The notes: a model not told the origin generated them from the letters alone. Numbered from the stretch's first letter, positions 32,160 to 44,239 are shown. The stretch: 64,000 nt of DNA from Aedes albopictus (GCF_035046485.1 NC_085137.1:13111346-13175345); one strand, 5' to 3'. Translations and numbers: made by a program.

Positions 32160-34640
32160 AACTGTATGTTAAACGCTCGAAAATGGAGAAGTGACCCGGT
32201 ATCCAGTTCCGGAACCCATCTGCCTACAAACCGTGAGGATGAAAAGCAGTGCCCAGCCTACAAGAACGCCGGTCATCGTATCCAGGATTGTCGGGTCTTC
32301 TAATGGCTCTCTGTGGACGCTCGTTGGAAGTGTTTGCATTCAAATGGACTGTGCAGGGCAGCTGTGAAAGGAATCTCGCTGCACTCAGTATGTACTTATG
32401 AGAGGTCCGGACCAACTGTACTTCGACATGCTCCCTGGCATCAGCCCATTACACTAAAAACAAGAATGTCAAGAATTTTTAAAAGGCGTACCGCCGAGCA
32501 GCCGAAGGCATTGTGGAAAATCTATATGGACGACTCGCCTGAAAGTTATGGGTTCACAGAGGCAATAAAAGTGTCCCAGGAGCAGGTGTTCATTCACGAG
32601 CAAGGTGGTGAGGACTGAGAAACTGGTTATCCAATAACAGCGAAGTTCTGACCGCTTTAGATGTAGTTAAAGACGAATGAGGCGAGAGATTTGCAACGGA
32701 CAAGCAACGTGACTTCGACCGGGTACTCGGACTCCTGTGGTTGACACAGGAAGACTCATTTAACTTCTGGACCGAGATGAAGGAAGATATCACTGTGCTG
32801 TTGCAGGTGACCAACATCCTACAAAAAGACAGATGATGAACAGTCTGATGACGCACTTTGGCCCTTTGGGTCTGCTGAGCTTCTTTGTGGTGCACGGGAA
32901 GATTCTTCAGCAAGAAGTCTGGAGAGAAGGGAAATAGTGGGACGAAAAATTTAACGACGACCTACTTCAAAAGATGAGAAGTTGGACCCACTTATTCAAA
33001 GTTGTTCCAAATCTGACAATTCCTCGCTGCTATTAAGCAAAGATACCAGAATCTCCAACTTCACGTACATATTTGTGGATACCAGTGAGTGTGCGCACAA
33101 TGGAGTAGCATATTTTCGAACACCAAAAGCTGATAGACTGCCACAATATATGCTCATTGCAGCGAAAGTGAAAGTGCCCCCCTTGAGGACCTAATCCATT
33201 CCTCGTTTGGAGCTATAGGTCGCAGTTCTAGACCCTCGTCTGTCGCAGTTCGTGGAAGAAACCCGTACTCTAGGCATCTCAAAGAAAGTCCTGCAGCGAG
33301 CTGACCATCGATGATATAAACAATTCGTAGCATGCAGGAGCGGAGAATCGTTGACCATCACCAATGTTGAAAACTGGCGGTACGTTCTAATCAAACAGAA
33401 CCCAGCGGATTTCGCAACGAAGTGACGGAAACGGGCCCAACCTAACGGCCAACAGCGTATGGTTCAGGGGTCTCGCATTTCTTTAATTATCGGAAGACGA
33501 ATGGCCAGTGCAGAAAATGTCAACGACCCTGTACAGAAGGAGAGTTATGGCTCTGTTATGCACACAAGGCTACGAGTATTGTAGTAAGTCTGGTAGAACT
33601 TCTCTCAGCTTTCCAAGATACTCGAGAATCACTTATGGTTAACGATTCATTAGGAACCTCAAGCAAAAAGTCACACGACAGGAGGGATTCGTTGGCCCAT
33701 TATCATTGGAAGAACTGGTATGATCAGAATGTCTGCTTTTCCGTGAGGCATAGTGGCACTCTTTCCAGATGAAATGGTATACCTGAAAGCAACCGTTCGA
33801 AGCCGAACACCGAGCAAGCATTTCTGGGGAAAGTTAGTGCTCTCTATCAACTATGTATGTCCAATGTTGGATGAGCTCGCGTTAATGGCAGAATCAGAGC
33901 GTCCCCAACATTCAATGTGCAAACAAAATTTGTAGCGGAAGCACAAGTTCGCTGAACTACTGTTGGACAACTACCATCGTAGATATCTACATAGTAACGC
34001 GGAGACTTTAGTAAAGTAGGTCTACCAGGCTTACTACATTCCCGAGACTCAGATTGGCGGATAAAGGCGCTTCCAAAGCTTGTCAATGGTGTCGGATCTA
34101 CAAAAGTGCTTCGAAGATTCCCCGTAGGGCGCCGTTACTACTAGCAAGAATGGCACCATTTGTGAGACCGTTTACCTACAACGCTAAACCCTGTGTAGCC
34201 GTTCACATGTTTGACCAACCGCGCAGTACACGTCGAAGTGGCCTACAATCTAACCACGGATTTCGTGTATCGAATGCATTCGACGATTCATTTGCCGCAC
34301 ACTTTCTAAGCACCGCCAGACTTTTGATATATCAGATTGACCAGTTGGCCGTAACGTTCACGGGCACCACTACCAATCGGGTGTTCAATCCGCCTGGAAC
34401 TCCGCACTTGGGTGGAGCATGGGAGCGGATAATCCGCTCCATCAAAATAGCCAATAAAACGACATAGTACAACAACCGAAAGCTGAAGGACGAGGTGTTG
34501 CACACGTTTATGGTGGAAGCCGAAGTTCTCATGAAAAGCCGTCCAGGTGTCAAACAACCTGCTGTCGAAGTAACGGAACCAGCGGAAGCTCTCCGCTAAT
34601 GCTGCCACCAAGCTCAGCATGAGCTCGACATGCTTTGGAG
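32160..34640 (+). pseudogene. BEL/Pao LTR retrotransposon internal region, decayed
   Basis: Plus-strand pieces occur in BEL/Pao order, broken by many stops and frameshifts: a gag zinc-knuckle-like block (CPAYKNAGHRIQDC, about 32255-32296), the reverse-transcriptase box YMDD (32523-32534), a downstream block around LMTHFGPLGLLSFFVVHGKI (about 32850), RNase H/connection remnants (32980-33480), and the integrase C-terminal motif FNPPGTPHLGGAWER (about 34384-34428). Only about 220 bp separates knuckle and YMDD, so protease and most of the reverse-transcriptase fingers and palm are deleted. The integrase core also looks shortened. I see no LTRs. It lies next to the LINE relic and a SINE. Confidence 0.88.
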
Positions 34641-34779
34641 GCTGAAAGACAACTGGTACTGGTGGTCGGTAAAGGAAACTAAAAGAGTGGACAAGAGACA
34701 AGCAATTGTCCAAATTGTGAGGGGTGGCTAGGTTGAGAGGACTAGAGGTCGAAGGGGTTGGGATCGAAGGGGTCGAAGG

Positions 34780-35125
34780 GGTGTGGCTTCGTGGTCGTGC
34801 GGCTAGTGTCACCAAGCATTTAGTCGCATCGTGCTAGGGGCGCGGGTTCGATTCCCGCCGCAGCTGTCAGGAAAAGTTTTCGGCTGTGCCACTACACTGG
34901 GCGTTGCATGCTGGTCTGTCGTGCTTCCTTCAAAGAGCGAATAGCTCACTGGAAGTACTAAACGTGTCCGTGTCTTTTAAAACTGGGCAAGGTGGCCAGT
35001 GTTACGGGGAAGAGGATGTTGATACTGGCAACACTTATATGCACGCTCCGATGAGACGGCCGGAGCGAATCGTCAAACATCTGCATCGTCATTGTTTATC
35101 CAGAATTCTCAAGTGAAAAGTTAAA
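34780..35125 (+). mobile_element. tRNA-derived SINE, class II tRNA-like head
   Basis: The head reads GGCTTCGTGGTCGTGCGGCT (A-box region), a long variable-arm-like segment, then GCGGGTTCGATTCCCGC (B box, about 34840-34860). The body includes GCGAATAGCTCACTGGAAGT and GGCAAGGTGGCCAGTGTTAC. The 3' end is approximate. It abuts the BEL/Pao relic. Confidence 0.8.
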
Positions 35126-35147
35126 ACCTAAATCTATCAAGGGTATT

Positions 35148-35346
35148 GTACCATTTGAGCAGGTGTACTTATTTTGGGCACTTGCCGCTATGGCTAAGTC
35201 AATTTTATACCTAATAATCTTATTTTTGTCACATGGTTAGATACGCACAGTGGCTAACCCTATACAAAAATTCAAATCAATTGATTTGAAATTGACTTAG
35301 TTATAGCGGCAAGTGCCCAAAATAGATACATCTGCCCAAATGGTAC
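35148..35346. mobile_element. 199 bp foldback MITE
   Basis: Inverted arms start GTACCATTTGAGCAGGTGTA (35148) and end with the complement (GCCCAAATGGTAC at 35346). The arms extend about 58 bp through GGGCACTTGCCGCTAT with few mismatches. The flanking duplication is unclear. Confidence 0.75.
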
Positions 35347-35473
35347 AGTATTCTAGTTCGTAGCTCCAATTCATTATACAAAAACGTACAGTACACAAAC
35401 TATTCCGCGTTCAATTCCAATCTCACCGATCTATATAATCTTCTCCTAAATCGCAAATATAACCATCTCTGTT

Positions 35474-35881
35474 GTACATATGTACGACGAGCGAAGCGAT
35501 TTATTTATTGTTTGAAACTGTTTGCCTATCGTACAGGCACCGCTTCCCCAACGACTGTGTTGAGGAAGAACAATTGCTACCTAGAAGGCGATCAAACGAG
35601 TCGATCGTATTCTGTTTGATACGACTGATAACTACCTCTAATTCTCGAAAACGACTCATTCACAGTGCAAAATTTCGGTAATACCAATCCGTGTGGTCAA
35701 TTATGATTTTCAAATAACTCAACGTACATATGTACAGATGGGTAAATTATTGATTAAATTGGGGAAAAAATCCACAGCTCAGATGAGATCCCATCTGTAC
35801 ATATGTACGTCGAGGTATTTGAAAATCATAATTGACCACACGGATTGGTATTACCGAAAATTTGCACTTTGAGTGAGTCGT
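35474..35881. repeat. 92 bp-arm hairpin and three copies of the palindrome GTACATATGTAC
   Basis: Arms 35651-35742 and 35790-35881 are inverted copies with a few mismatches and a 47 bp spacer; they share ACCAATCCGTGTGGTCAATT. The 12 bp perfect palindrome GTACATATGTAC occurs at 35474-35485, 35724-35735 and 35797-35808, the last two within the arms. Probably an old foldback element. Confidence 0.8.
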
Positions 35882-35900
35882 TATTCACAGTGTGTTAACG

Positions 35901-36585
35901 TTAGTACGGCGGTTAGAATTGCTTGAGCTTGAGCTTGAGCTTGATTGACCGCCCGTAGATACTACTCCAGTATGGCCAGACCAGCTACACTCGCACAAGA
36001 AACCAATGAGATATCTGCCGGGGATTATGAGGGATTGTCAGTGTGTGAGCGTTGGTGATCTTCTATTTTAGTCGACATTGGCGCCTGACACGTCAGGTTG
36101 CAGGTCAATATGTGGAAGGAAGTGATGATTACAAGCATTTGTATCCGCAACAGACCGAATATACCTCTGCGTCTGCACAAATTCATGCGGATGTCGGAGC
36201 GTTGGTAGGATATGGTTGGCAGAGGGCGCACACATTGGTGTGTGGATGCCAGGCGTAAGGTGATAGAATTATGTGTTTCATTATTCTGAATATGTGCGGC
36301 GCGATTGCCTAACTCGTAGGCGTTATCTGATAGACACTGTGTAGTGAAAGTTGGTAGAAAAGGAATGGATTTTTTACAACCCGTTTCTGGTTCTAGCGAT
36401 GGCCATGAACGGATATATTCATGTACATGAGTATATGTAAGAGAGGAGTGGGAAAGTACATATAAAGTTACAAAGTAGGAGGAAAGGGATGGGCCAGGGA
36501 TTGAACCCAGGACCTTCTGCAAAGGAATCAGAAGCGGTAGCCGCTAGACCACCAAAACACGTCTTTAGTACGGCGGATAGAATTG
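35901..36585 (-). mobile_element. 643 bp tRNA-derived SINE with 21 bp target-site duplication and hexamer tail
   Basis: Target duplications at 35901-35921 and 36565-36585 (start TTAGTACGGCGG, end TAGAATTG) differ at one base. The minus-strand SINE (36564 to 35922) starts with TGGTGGTCTAGCGGCTACCG (A box) and CTGGGTTCAATCCCTGG (B box). It ends in tandem CAAGCT/GAGCTT hexamers (35922-35943). At 643 bp it is long for a SINE, so a large non-tRNA body is present. The 165-codon minus-strand frame at 36522-36025 lies within the body. Confidence 0.92.
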
Positions 36586-36975
36586 TGCGATAAATAACCC
36601 ATGCAAACGATTTTTTCTTCAGCCGAATTACAACCAACTATACAAGTGTTGCGATTTGCTTAAAAAAGATCGAACAGGGGTTTGCAATTCATAATCGCAG
36701 TAGGAACACTAATTGACTTTAGAACATTGATTTTTGAAACTTTGAAGGGAATTCAAATTTAAAAATCGATTTTTCATTTTTTCACAATAGTTGGCAAAAT
36801 CCTTCATAATTTATATTACAGCTTAAAAAAAAAAAAACTGCAAATGCATTTCATTTCAGTTAAAGGGAATACCCAGAACTATTGAAGGTAGATTAAATTA
36901 TTTATTCGTCTTGAAATACTAAAAAAACTAACTTAACCAATCACTATTTTTCCAAAACTTTGATGTGCTGCGCTG
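36586..36975. other. AT-rich non-coding stretch
   Basis: Nothing recognised. Confidence 0.5.
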
Positions 36976-36977
36976 CC

Positions 36978-37312
36978 GGTGGACGCATAAATGTCACATG
37001 TGCAAAAACAGACAATCGAGAAAATCGCGTCCAAAGTTCGAAAAAGTAAATTGTCTCAACTATGAAGCATAAATGCCGTATCGTGTTCTAACATCAACCA
37101 ATTTTGAATTTGAGCACTAATTTTTGTTTTAGAGCGATTTTAAAATTACATAGGTTTTCCAATGAAACGTGACACTTATGCGTCCACTTTTCAGAATGTG
37201 ACAAATCGGCGTTGCATTTTTTTCAACAATTTTCGGAACATACTACCTATTTATATTTCCCTATATGGTAGTACATTGCCAAAAATGCACATGTGACAAT
37301 TATGCTTCAACC
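36978..37312. repeat. MITE-like repeat with about 30 bp inverted ends
   Basis: The left end GGTGGACGCATAAATGTCAC (36978) is mirrored at 37282-37312 (TGTGACAATTATGCTTCAACC). A third, inverted copy of the word (GTGACACTTATGCGTCCACT) lies at 37170-37189. Target duplication not found. Confidence 0.6.
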
Positions 37313-38065
37313 AAAAAATTGTTAAAAAAATAAACAAAACATGTATTTTTTTTTAGAAAAATAACAATTCCCATGAAAGTATTCGGTATAAAAAGTACTT
37401 CGTGCCGAGTTTTAATATTTGATTGACATTAAAACATTTTATGCATTAAAATCTTTCTGCTGTTTATATTTATTACAAATATTCTCCTAAAAAGTAAAAA
37501 AAAAATAGTTGTTTGTTACCATTTTCTAAGCTTGCTATGCAAAGTTGTACCCATACTTTCAGGTACACCCTATAACTCGCAAAAGAAATAGTCCATTTTG
37601 GACCATTTTTTGTTACGTTCTGCTGGTTTTGACTTAATGAAGGAGTGTAGCCAAGGGCTGAAAGTCTCTTTAATAAAGACAAATCAATCAATCAATTAAT
37701 GGAGGTTTGTTAGTCAACCTAACATGGGGTATATGGATATGTGGGTTCGTCACGACAGAAATGTTCAAATTCTAGAATAAGCTTCAGATCACAATAAATT
37801 GAGGTTGAAGGAATATCATTAAGCCAATGATCATGCTCACATGTTGAAAATTAACATATTTCTCTTTTTTCTCATTTTAGGTACGATACTGGATTTCCCA
37901 TGTTTGATGAAATGCCTAGTTAGTAAGTAAACTTTTGAGAAGGTTGGCAAATATTGTGTTCATTCAAAACAAAAAAAGATCGAATATGCTATGTTCTGGA
38001 TCGAGTAAAAAATTATTATTTTTTTTTGGTCTTTATTATAGAGACTTTCAGCCTGGGTAAAAAAT
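37313..38065. other. AT-rich stretch with two SINE 3'-end fragments
   Basis: AGGGCTGAAAGTCTCTTTAA at 37656-37675 (+) and the complement at about 38036-38060 (-) resemble the 3' end of the SINE at 54673-54850 (GGGCTAAAAATCTCGTTAAT). No heads are attached. Confidence 0.5.
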
Positions 38066-38695
38066 TAGGTATTTGTTATAAATACATGGAAGTTAGTACT
38101 TTCTACGTTTCTACAATTATCAGTTAATCAGTTGATCAAAATTTCAAGATTTTCTTGAGAATCTTCAGGATTATTGCTTATCAAAATTGTTGTAAAAAAT
38201 CTTGAAGGATTATTTTGCAGGATGTTTAGTTAGCTTTCATACCACGACTTTCCTGTTTTACCCTACTTTATTCGGGAGTAATTTATGAAATAATTATTGA
38301 ACACAGAAATTTGAGGTATATTTCCTGAAGGGTTTCTTTTAAAAATTCTGAGCATGAATTTTAGTCAGAAATGTAGGTCAATTGTCTAATTAGGAACATT
38401 GTGGATTGCGCTTAGTTTAACCCCTAGTAGGATTCCCATTTTTTCTGATCGTATTCCGAAGCGACATACATTTTAATAACCACACTTTCCCACGTTTTCA
38501 AGATTTATTTTGCGTAGCTAAAATAATTATAGAGTGCTGATTTCAGTAATGGAAAAGTGCGCAAAAGCGGAGACTCCATTACACCATCCAACAACGCGAA
38601 ACCATTTGATCTTTTGTGTGTCCCATATTTCTGCACACTGTACCCGTGCACAATTGTGTAACATCCAACCGGACTAATATCTTGGATCATATGCA
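38066..38695. other. AT-rich non-coding stretch
   Basis: Nothing recognised. Confidence 0.45.
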
Positions 38696-38699
38696 TGCG

Positions 38700-39335
38700 T
38701 CTCTAAAACCCGGTTCTCACCGTATAATTTCGCTCGGCTAAATCACATGGTTTTAGCGGGCAGTCAGTCGCGTCTTGGCAGCTAATGCCCTAAAACAATC
38801 CCCCAATATCCAAGAAATGCGCGCTGCTTCTCCGTCGCGTCGTCGGTCCGCCCGTCAGCAGTCAGTGGTGTCGATGATCCTCTCCGAACTCCATATTGAC
38901 GCGCGCGCGCGCGTGGGACCCCCGTTTCATGATGCAAACGCAGCCTTTTAGAAGCGCTTTCGGAGGGGAGCCACACAGTGGTACTGCACTGCCACTACTG
39001 CTCTGGTTGGCAATTATTACCTCTGTTTGTTGGCCTTGGATGGCCGACGAAATTGCGCGCGCTCCTAGATCGATTTCATTCGCACTTTACCCGAAATTGC
39101 ATAACCCCATCACCGCCAAAGCCAATCTCCTTGCCAATGCTGAAAGTGAGAGTTTGGACCTCGCGGGGCACCAAACAGCAGCAGTAGCATCATCAACAGC
39201 AGCATCGGGGAAAATTTCGGTTGGTTTCGAAGAAATGAGTCAGGGGAGATCGGGGTATAATGGGCAACCTAAGGAAAAGCGAAATTTTCAGTATGAAAAT
39301 GTTTGCTTTTCAATTTGCTTAACTGAGTTTCATTA
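38700..39335. other. GC-richer unique island with a CG dinucleotide run
   Basis: Includes (CG)n at 38899-38912, CpG-rich flanks and CAGCAG/ATCATCAACAGCAGC near 39178-39205. A 146-codon plus-strand frame (38896-39336) contains a hydrophobic stretch but matches nothing I know. No transposon hallmarks. Could be promoter, exon or enhancer. Confidence 0.35.
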
Positions 39336-39975
39336 AACGCTGCTACTCCAGTACCATCAGATCAGCTACGTGGAAATTTACAAGGAATCAATGTCTTGAA
39401 TTACTGAAAATAACAACAGTTCTTACTGTACAAGTGCTGATAATCTTCCTTTCTGTATGTATCGTGCCTGTTATGCCTCTCAGCAAACTGGCTATTGATG
39501 ATACATTCGCTCGCCCACTGCTGACCATTTATCAAGCATCACAAAGACACACTAAACTATTTCCAAAATCTTCATCGAGTGAAAATATCACAGAAGGACA
39601 ATTATCCCCATGTGGCGTATTTGACACAAATCTCCCCTTCACCCTTACAATCCTCGAGCTTGATGGATCGGATGGCGGGACTGCTGCTGATGACGATGAT
39701 AGGCATTATCCGACCGACCTCTGAAGGGCCCAGCAGCTTCCGACCTGCCCATTATGAAATGAAGAAATGATTTTCGATCGAACACAACACAGCAAAGAAA
39801 AAGCAGCAATGAAAGAGATTGATATTTCGTTTCTCTAATTGTTCGGCTTTTAATTTTCGGTTTTCGAACAGATCGGAACCGGCAATCACGTGTCGGTGGT
39901 GGTGGCAATGGCGGCTTGAGTGTTGTTGTTGTTGTTGTTGAGAGTTCGAATGTTACCTTGAGTTCGTTTTGGCTG
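39336..39975. other. Unique stretch with GC-richer patch and GTT run
   Basis: 39590-39760 and 39860-39960 are GC-richer, with (GTT)n at 39922-39938. A 96-codon plus-strand frame (39434-39724) is unrecognised. No repeat ends. Confidence 0.35.
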
Positions 39976-40081
39976 CTGCACTTACACTCCGGATCAAAAA
40001 TTTAGAACTGTCCTTTCGAAAACACAATTATTAATATTTGGGACAAATCTTGCTATATTGACGACGACTGTTTTGAAGACT

Positions 40082-40296
40082 TTCGAATAGTTTTGGCGTT
40101 TCAGTCTTTTCGGGGTCAAAAACAACTAAATGTTTTCTTCTTCCAACTTTTCGATCGTTATTGGGTCTTCCTCAGGGAATCGAATGAAATTATTCGATTT
40201 CCTGAGGAAGATCCAATAAGGATCGAAACGTTGGAAGAAGAAAACATTTAGTTGTTTTTGACCCCGAAAAGACTGAAACGCCAAAACTATTCGAAA
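40082..40296. repeat. 105 bp-arm hairpin carrying a hammerhead-like core
   Basis: Arms 40082-40186 and 40192-40296 are near-perfect inverted copies separated by a few bases. The right arm contains CCTGAGGA, a GATCC/GGATC stem with an AATAA loop, then GAAACG (40201-40230). This has the order CUGANGA - stem II - GAAA of a hammerhead ribozyme core, with one extra A before the stem. The left arm carries a weaker complementary copy. Similar motifs are known in Penelope-like elements; that link is inference. Confidence 0.75.
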
Positions 40297-40484
40297 TATC
40301 TCGCAGAAAAATGTTTTGGTCAAATAGACTAGAAGAGGTTCTCAGAACGATAATAAAACCAAAATAAAAGGCATAAGATTTTATGACGGTTCGCAAAACA
40401 TCTAAATACAAGGCTGATTGGTCATCAAAACGTTGCTTGAGATGTATTCTGGAGTGAAAAATTGAATATTTCTTATTCAAAAAA
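40297..40484. other. Short unrecognised stretch
   Basis: Nothing recognised. Confidence 0.4.
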
Positions 40485-41480
40485 GCTTCAGAAGTTCTTC
40501 CAGGAATAGTCTGGAGATTCTTTTAAGAATTTTTCAGATATTCCTTCAGGAATTCCGTCCATAGATTTTTCCAATAATTCCATCAGAATTTCTTCTATGA
40601 ATGACGTTTGCACGCTTTTGCACGATCTATTCCAGGAACTTGTTAAGAAATCACTACTGAAATTTTCCAAAAAATCAAAACGGCACTTTTTAGAAAAAAA
40701 AAAATGAATTCCAAGAGTTTTTCAGGAGTTTTATCAAAGATTTGTATAAAACTCCTCTAAAAATCTTACAGCATTTACTTCAAATGTTCAACCGATGTTT
40801 GATTCAAGATATTGCTCCATCGGTTTCTCCATATTTTTTTCAAAAGTGGGAGATCCTTTATTGCTACCGAGTTTCCTCTAAAGATTTCTTTCAGAAATTT
40901 GAAATTCTTACAGAAATTTTTCAAAGATTCCTCTAGAAAACGTTATCTCTGAATCTAAGCAACTCTTCTCCAGAGATTTATACAGAAATTCTCTAGAGTT
41001 TGCTTCTACAACTCATTCAGAAGTTGCTTCAGAGTATTCTTCAGGAATTACGCCCGGCCTTAGAGATTTTTCTATGACATTTCTTCTGGAAATAATCGAG
41101 GATTTTTTTTGATCACGAGATTTTAGACCGGGGTTAGTTTATCGCCTGTCCCACCGCAGGAAGAACTCACAACTTGTGAATTTGTCGAGAGTGGTATTCT
41201 ATACCAGGCCCTCACCATGATCACTAGGCTGATTTCACATAAGAATTCACCTCCGAGGCTCCTCTAGGAATTCATTCCAAAAGGTTCCTCTGAGAATTGT
41301 GCCAGAGACTCTTCTAGGTATGGCTAATAGACTTCGTGCAGTGCAAGTAGAATCCAGAGATTCCAGAAAATCCTTCGGAAATCATTGTAATGTCAGAAGG
41401 AATCTTCAAAGGACTTTTTGGAAATATCTTAAGATGAACGCTTAGAGACATTGTTGGAGGAGTCATTAGAGAACACACTG
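40485..41480. repeat. Degenerate array, GATTCTTCCAGGAATTC type, with a SINE-head relic
   Basis: Words such as TTCAGGAATT, CAGAGATT and CCTCTAGAA recur across about 1 kb. 41165-41240 is a decayed head of the GACTATCACG SINE family (minus strand). No gene. Confidence 0.7.
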
Positions 41481-41760
41481 AAAAAAAAACCCCTAATTAA
41501 TCCACCTAGCGGTGATGTCACCTTTCTCGTGCCTTTGAAAACACATTCCAGCACAACTCGAGTGACATGTTGATGAATATCGCACTTGCATACCTTTAAC
41601 AGAAATCCAATTCATGGCTTCAGAGATCACATCGTTTATTTGGCTTTTGAACAACACAAAACAACAGCAATCTTGAATTGTGAGCCGCCATTTTGGATTT
41701 AAGTCTGGCAGCTTGGAAATTCTGGTCGCCATTTTTTTGGACTCCAGACTTCTTCCCCAT

Positions 41761-41937
41761 ACCTTCTTCTTCTTTATGGCTCGACGTTCGCATTGGAACT
41801 TGGCTTGCCTCTCTTCAACTTAGTGTTCTTAGAGTACTTCCACAGTTATTAATTGAAGGACATTCTTTGTCTGCCATTGCATGAATTTGTGCATTGTGTG
41901 GCAAGTACAATGATACACTATGCCCAGGGAGCCGAGA
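41761..41937 (-). mobile_element. 5'-truncated SINE with GAAGAAG tail, copy 3
   Basis: The minus-strand body matches 13998-14265 from the GGGCATAGTGTATCATTG block to the AAGAAGAAG tail. The tRNA-like head is absent: the copy stops at about 41937. Confidence 0.85.
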
Positions 41938-42230
41938 ATAACAGGTACACCCATATTGAATGATTTTAGAGCCCAAAACTCCATTAAACAGCCATCATTT
42001 TGAAATTTGAATCGGATAATCTGATCGCTATTTTTTAACTCCAATTGTCTTCTCCATACCAAATATACCCATATTGTACGGTTTTATAGCCTAAACCTCC
42101 ATTAAACAGCCGCCATCTTGAAGTTTATGCCGTCATCTTGAATTTTGAGACACCATCTTGGATATTTTGGTCGCCATCTTGGATATTGTAACCGTCATTT
42201 TTGGACTCCAGACTTCTTCCCAATACCAGA

Positions 42231-42366
42231 TACCCAAGCAACACACATGCTTACAAAACAGTGACGACAGCGTATGTAAGGGTTGCGCAGTAAGTCACAC
42301 TGACTTCTGTGCAACCCTTACATACGCTGCCGTCACTGTTATGTAACCATGTGTGTTGCTTGGGTA
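42231..42366. mobile_element. 132 bp palindromic MITE, TA target duplication
   Basis: Element 42233-42364 starts CCCAAGCAACACACATG and ends with its complement. The two halves are inverted copies almost to the centre (AGCGTATGTAAGGGTTG). TA flanks at 42231-42232 and 42365-42366. Inserted in the composite element. Confidence 0.9.
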
Positions 42367-43321
42367 TACCCATATTGCATGGTTTTAGAGCCATTAAACT
42401 GAAGCCATTTTGAATTTTGAGCTGCCATCTTGGATTTCAGACTGCCATCATGGATATTCTGGTTGTCATTTTTTGAGACCATATTTATTCCCCATATTGC
42501 ATGGTTTGAGGTCCTAAAACTCCATTAAACAGTCGCCACCTTGAATTTTGAGACACCATCTTGGATATTTTGATCACCATCTTGGATATTTTAATCGTCA
42601 TTTTTGGATTTCAGATATCTTTTCAATACCAAATATACACAGATTGTACGACATTTCCCCGAAAGCCAGTTCCCCGAATGAAGTTTCCCCGAAAGTTATT
42701 TCCCCGAAAAACGATTCCCCGAACGAACCGTTTCCCCGAATTTACCGTTTCCCCGAAATATTTATAATACTACTTTTAGTACTGGTTTCTAATCATTTTC
42801 TTGATTATTTCCATTGTCTGAACTAGTCATTGAAACGAAGTAGCGGAAAGTTAGCCTGAGTACAAAGTGTGCCGATGTGTAGTCTTTAGAAAGATATCAA
42901 GATCATGGAAACATTCACATCTAATTGATATTGTGCATTCCCTCTTACCATGAATTCTTCGAGTTATAATGTTCTTCATGATGCTTCAATGAGGTTTGCT
43001 TTTTTTTTGAATATTGGTCGTTCTTTTCTGTTGTACTGATTGAAAATGACATGGCACTCGACTAAGACCACGCTCATCATAATTTTCCCTTCTTTTATTC
43101 ATAGGCTGTTCTTTCTATTTATTTTTGAATTTTCAATCGATGAAAACGCCCTTTAAACGCATAATACTTTTAAAACGAGTAATCGGCTAAAGTTTATTGT
43201 CATTGTAAAACACATGATCCAGATGACTTCAACTTTAAGTCTTAAAGTATTCTTGCTAGCGAAGGAAGTCTATGAGCACAATTTTAATGTGTATTAACAG
43301 GCTTTAAAACAAAAGTCAATG

Positions 43322-44233
43322 TACAGGGGGTGGCCAAAATGTTTGGGATAGGCAACTCTTTTTCTCCTACAAAAAAATTCAGCATGCTGTAACTTTTCAT
43401 AGAGTGCATAGAAAAATCTCAAATTTTGACTATTTATCAACCTGTTATACGTGCATGATTGGTACAAAATTGGGCTCGATTGAATAATTTTTCGCGAAGT
43501 TAGAACCGTTCGGGTAAAACACTATTTTATAAACAACTCATTTTTGAGCTGTCATATCTCGGAAACCAGTGAACCGAATTGAATGATTTTTTTTAACGTT
43601 TATGAACAATATATTGATACTTAATACAACGTTATAAAATGTAATATTTTCTCACGACGAATAAAGTTATACCGGGTTGAAATTTTTACCCATATAGAGG
43701 AAAATAAGTCAAATTTACAATACCATACAAAAATTGCTAAATGTGTTCTTTCTTCAATCTAAATAGGCTCTAATATATCTGATTAGAGATAACTTGAGAA
43801 AAGAAGTGGAAAACCTTTGGACATCAACACTAAAATTTATTGACATTGACGTAAAAAAATTACCTTTTTTCGAGAAAAATCCAAAAAGTGTCAATCCATG
43901 ATAACTTTTTTCAACGTTCAAAAACTATCTTTGTTTTTGTTAGTGTTTGTTAGTGTACGTTCAAAATTTCATTCAATTCTGTTCACTGGTTTCCGAGATA
44001 TTACAGCTCAAAAATGAGTTGTCTAAAAAATAGTGTTTCACCCGAACGGTTATAACTTTGCGAAAGTTTAATCAATCGAGCACAAATTTGTACCAGTGAT
44101 GCACATATAGCAGGTTGATAAACAGTCAAAATTTGAGATTTTTTGATGCACTTTACGAAAAGTTATAGCATGTTGAATTTTTTTGTGAGAGAAAAAAAGT
44201 TGCCTATCCCAAACATTTTGGCCATCCCCTGTA
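43322..44233. mobile_element. 908 bp foldback MITE, TA target duplication
   Basis: Element 43324-44231 starts CAGGGGGTGGCCAAAATG and ends with the complement (CATTTTGGCCATCCCCTG). The arms are inverted copies for about 270 bp, through CTCAAATTTTGACT and TATCTCGGAAACCAGTGAAC. TA flanks each end. It is nested in the 2.33 kb element. Confidence 0.9.
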
Positions 44234-44239
44234 TGTCAG

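Noticed and set aside
36025..36522. 165-codon minus-strand frame
   Set aside because: It is contained in the body of the 643 bp SINE defined by a 21 bp target duplication.
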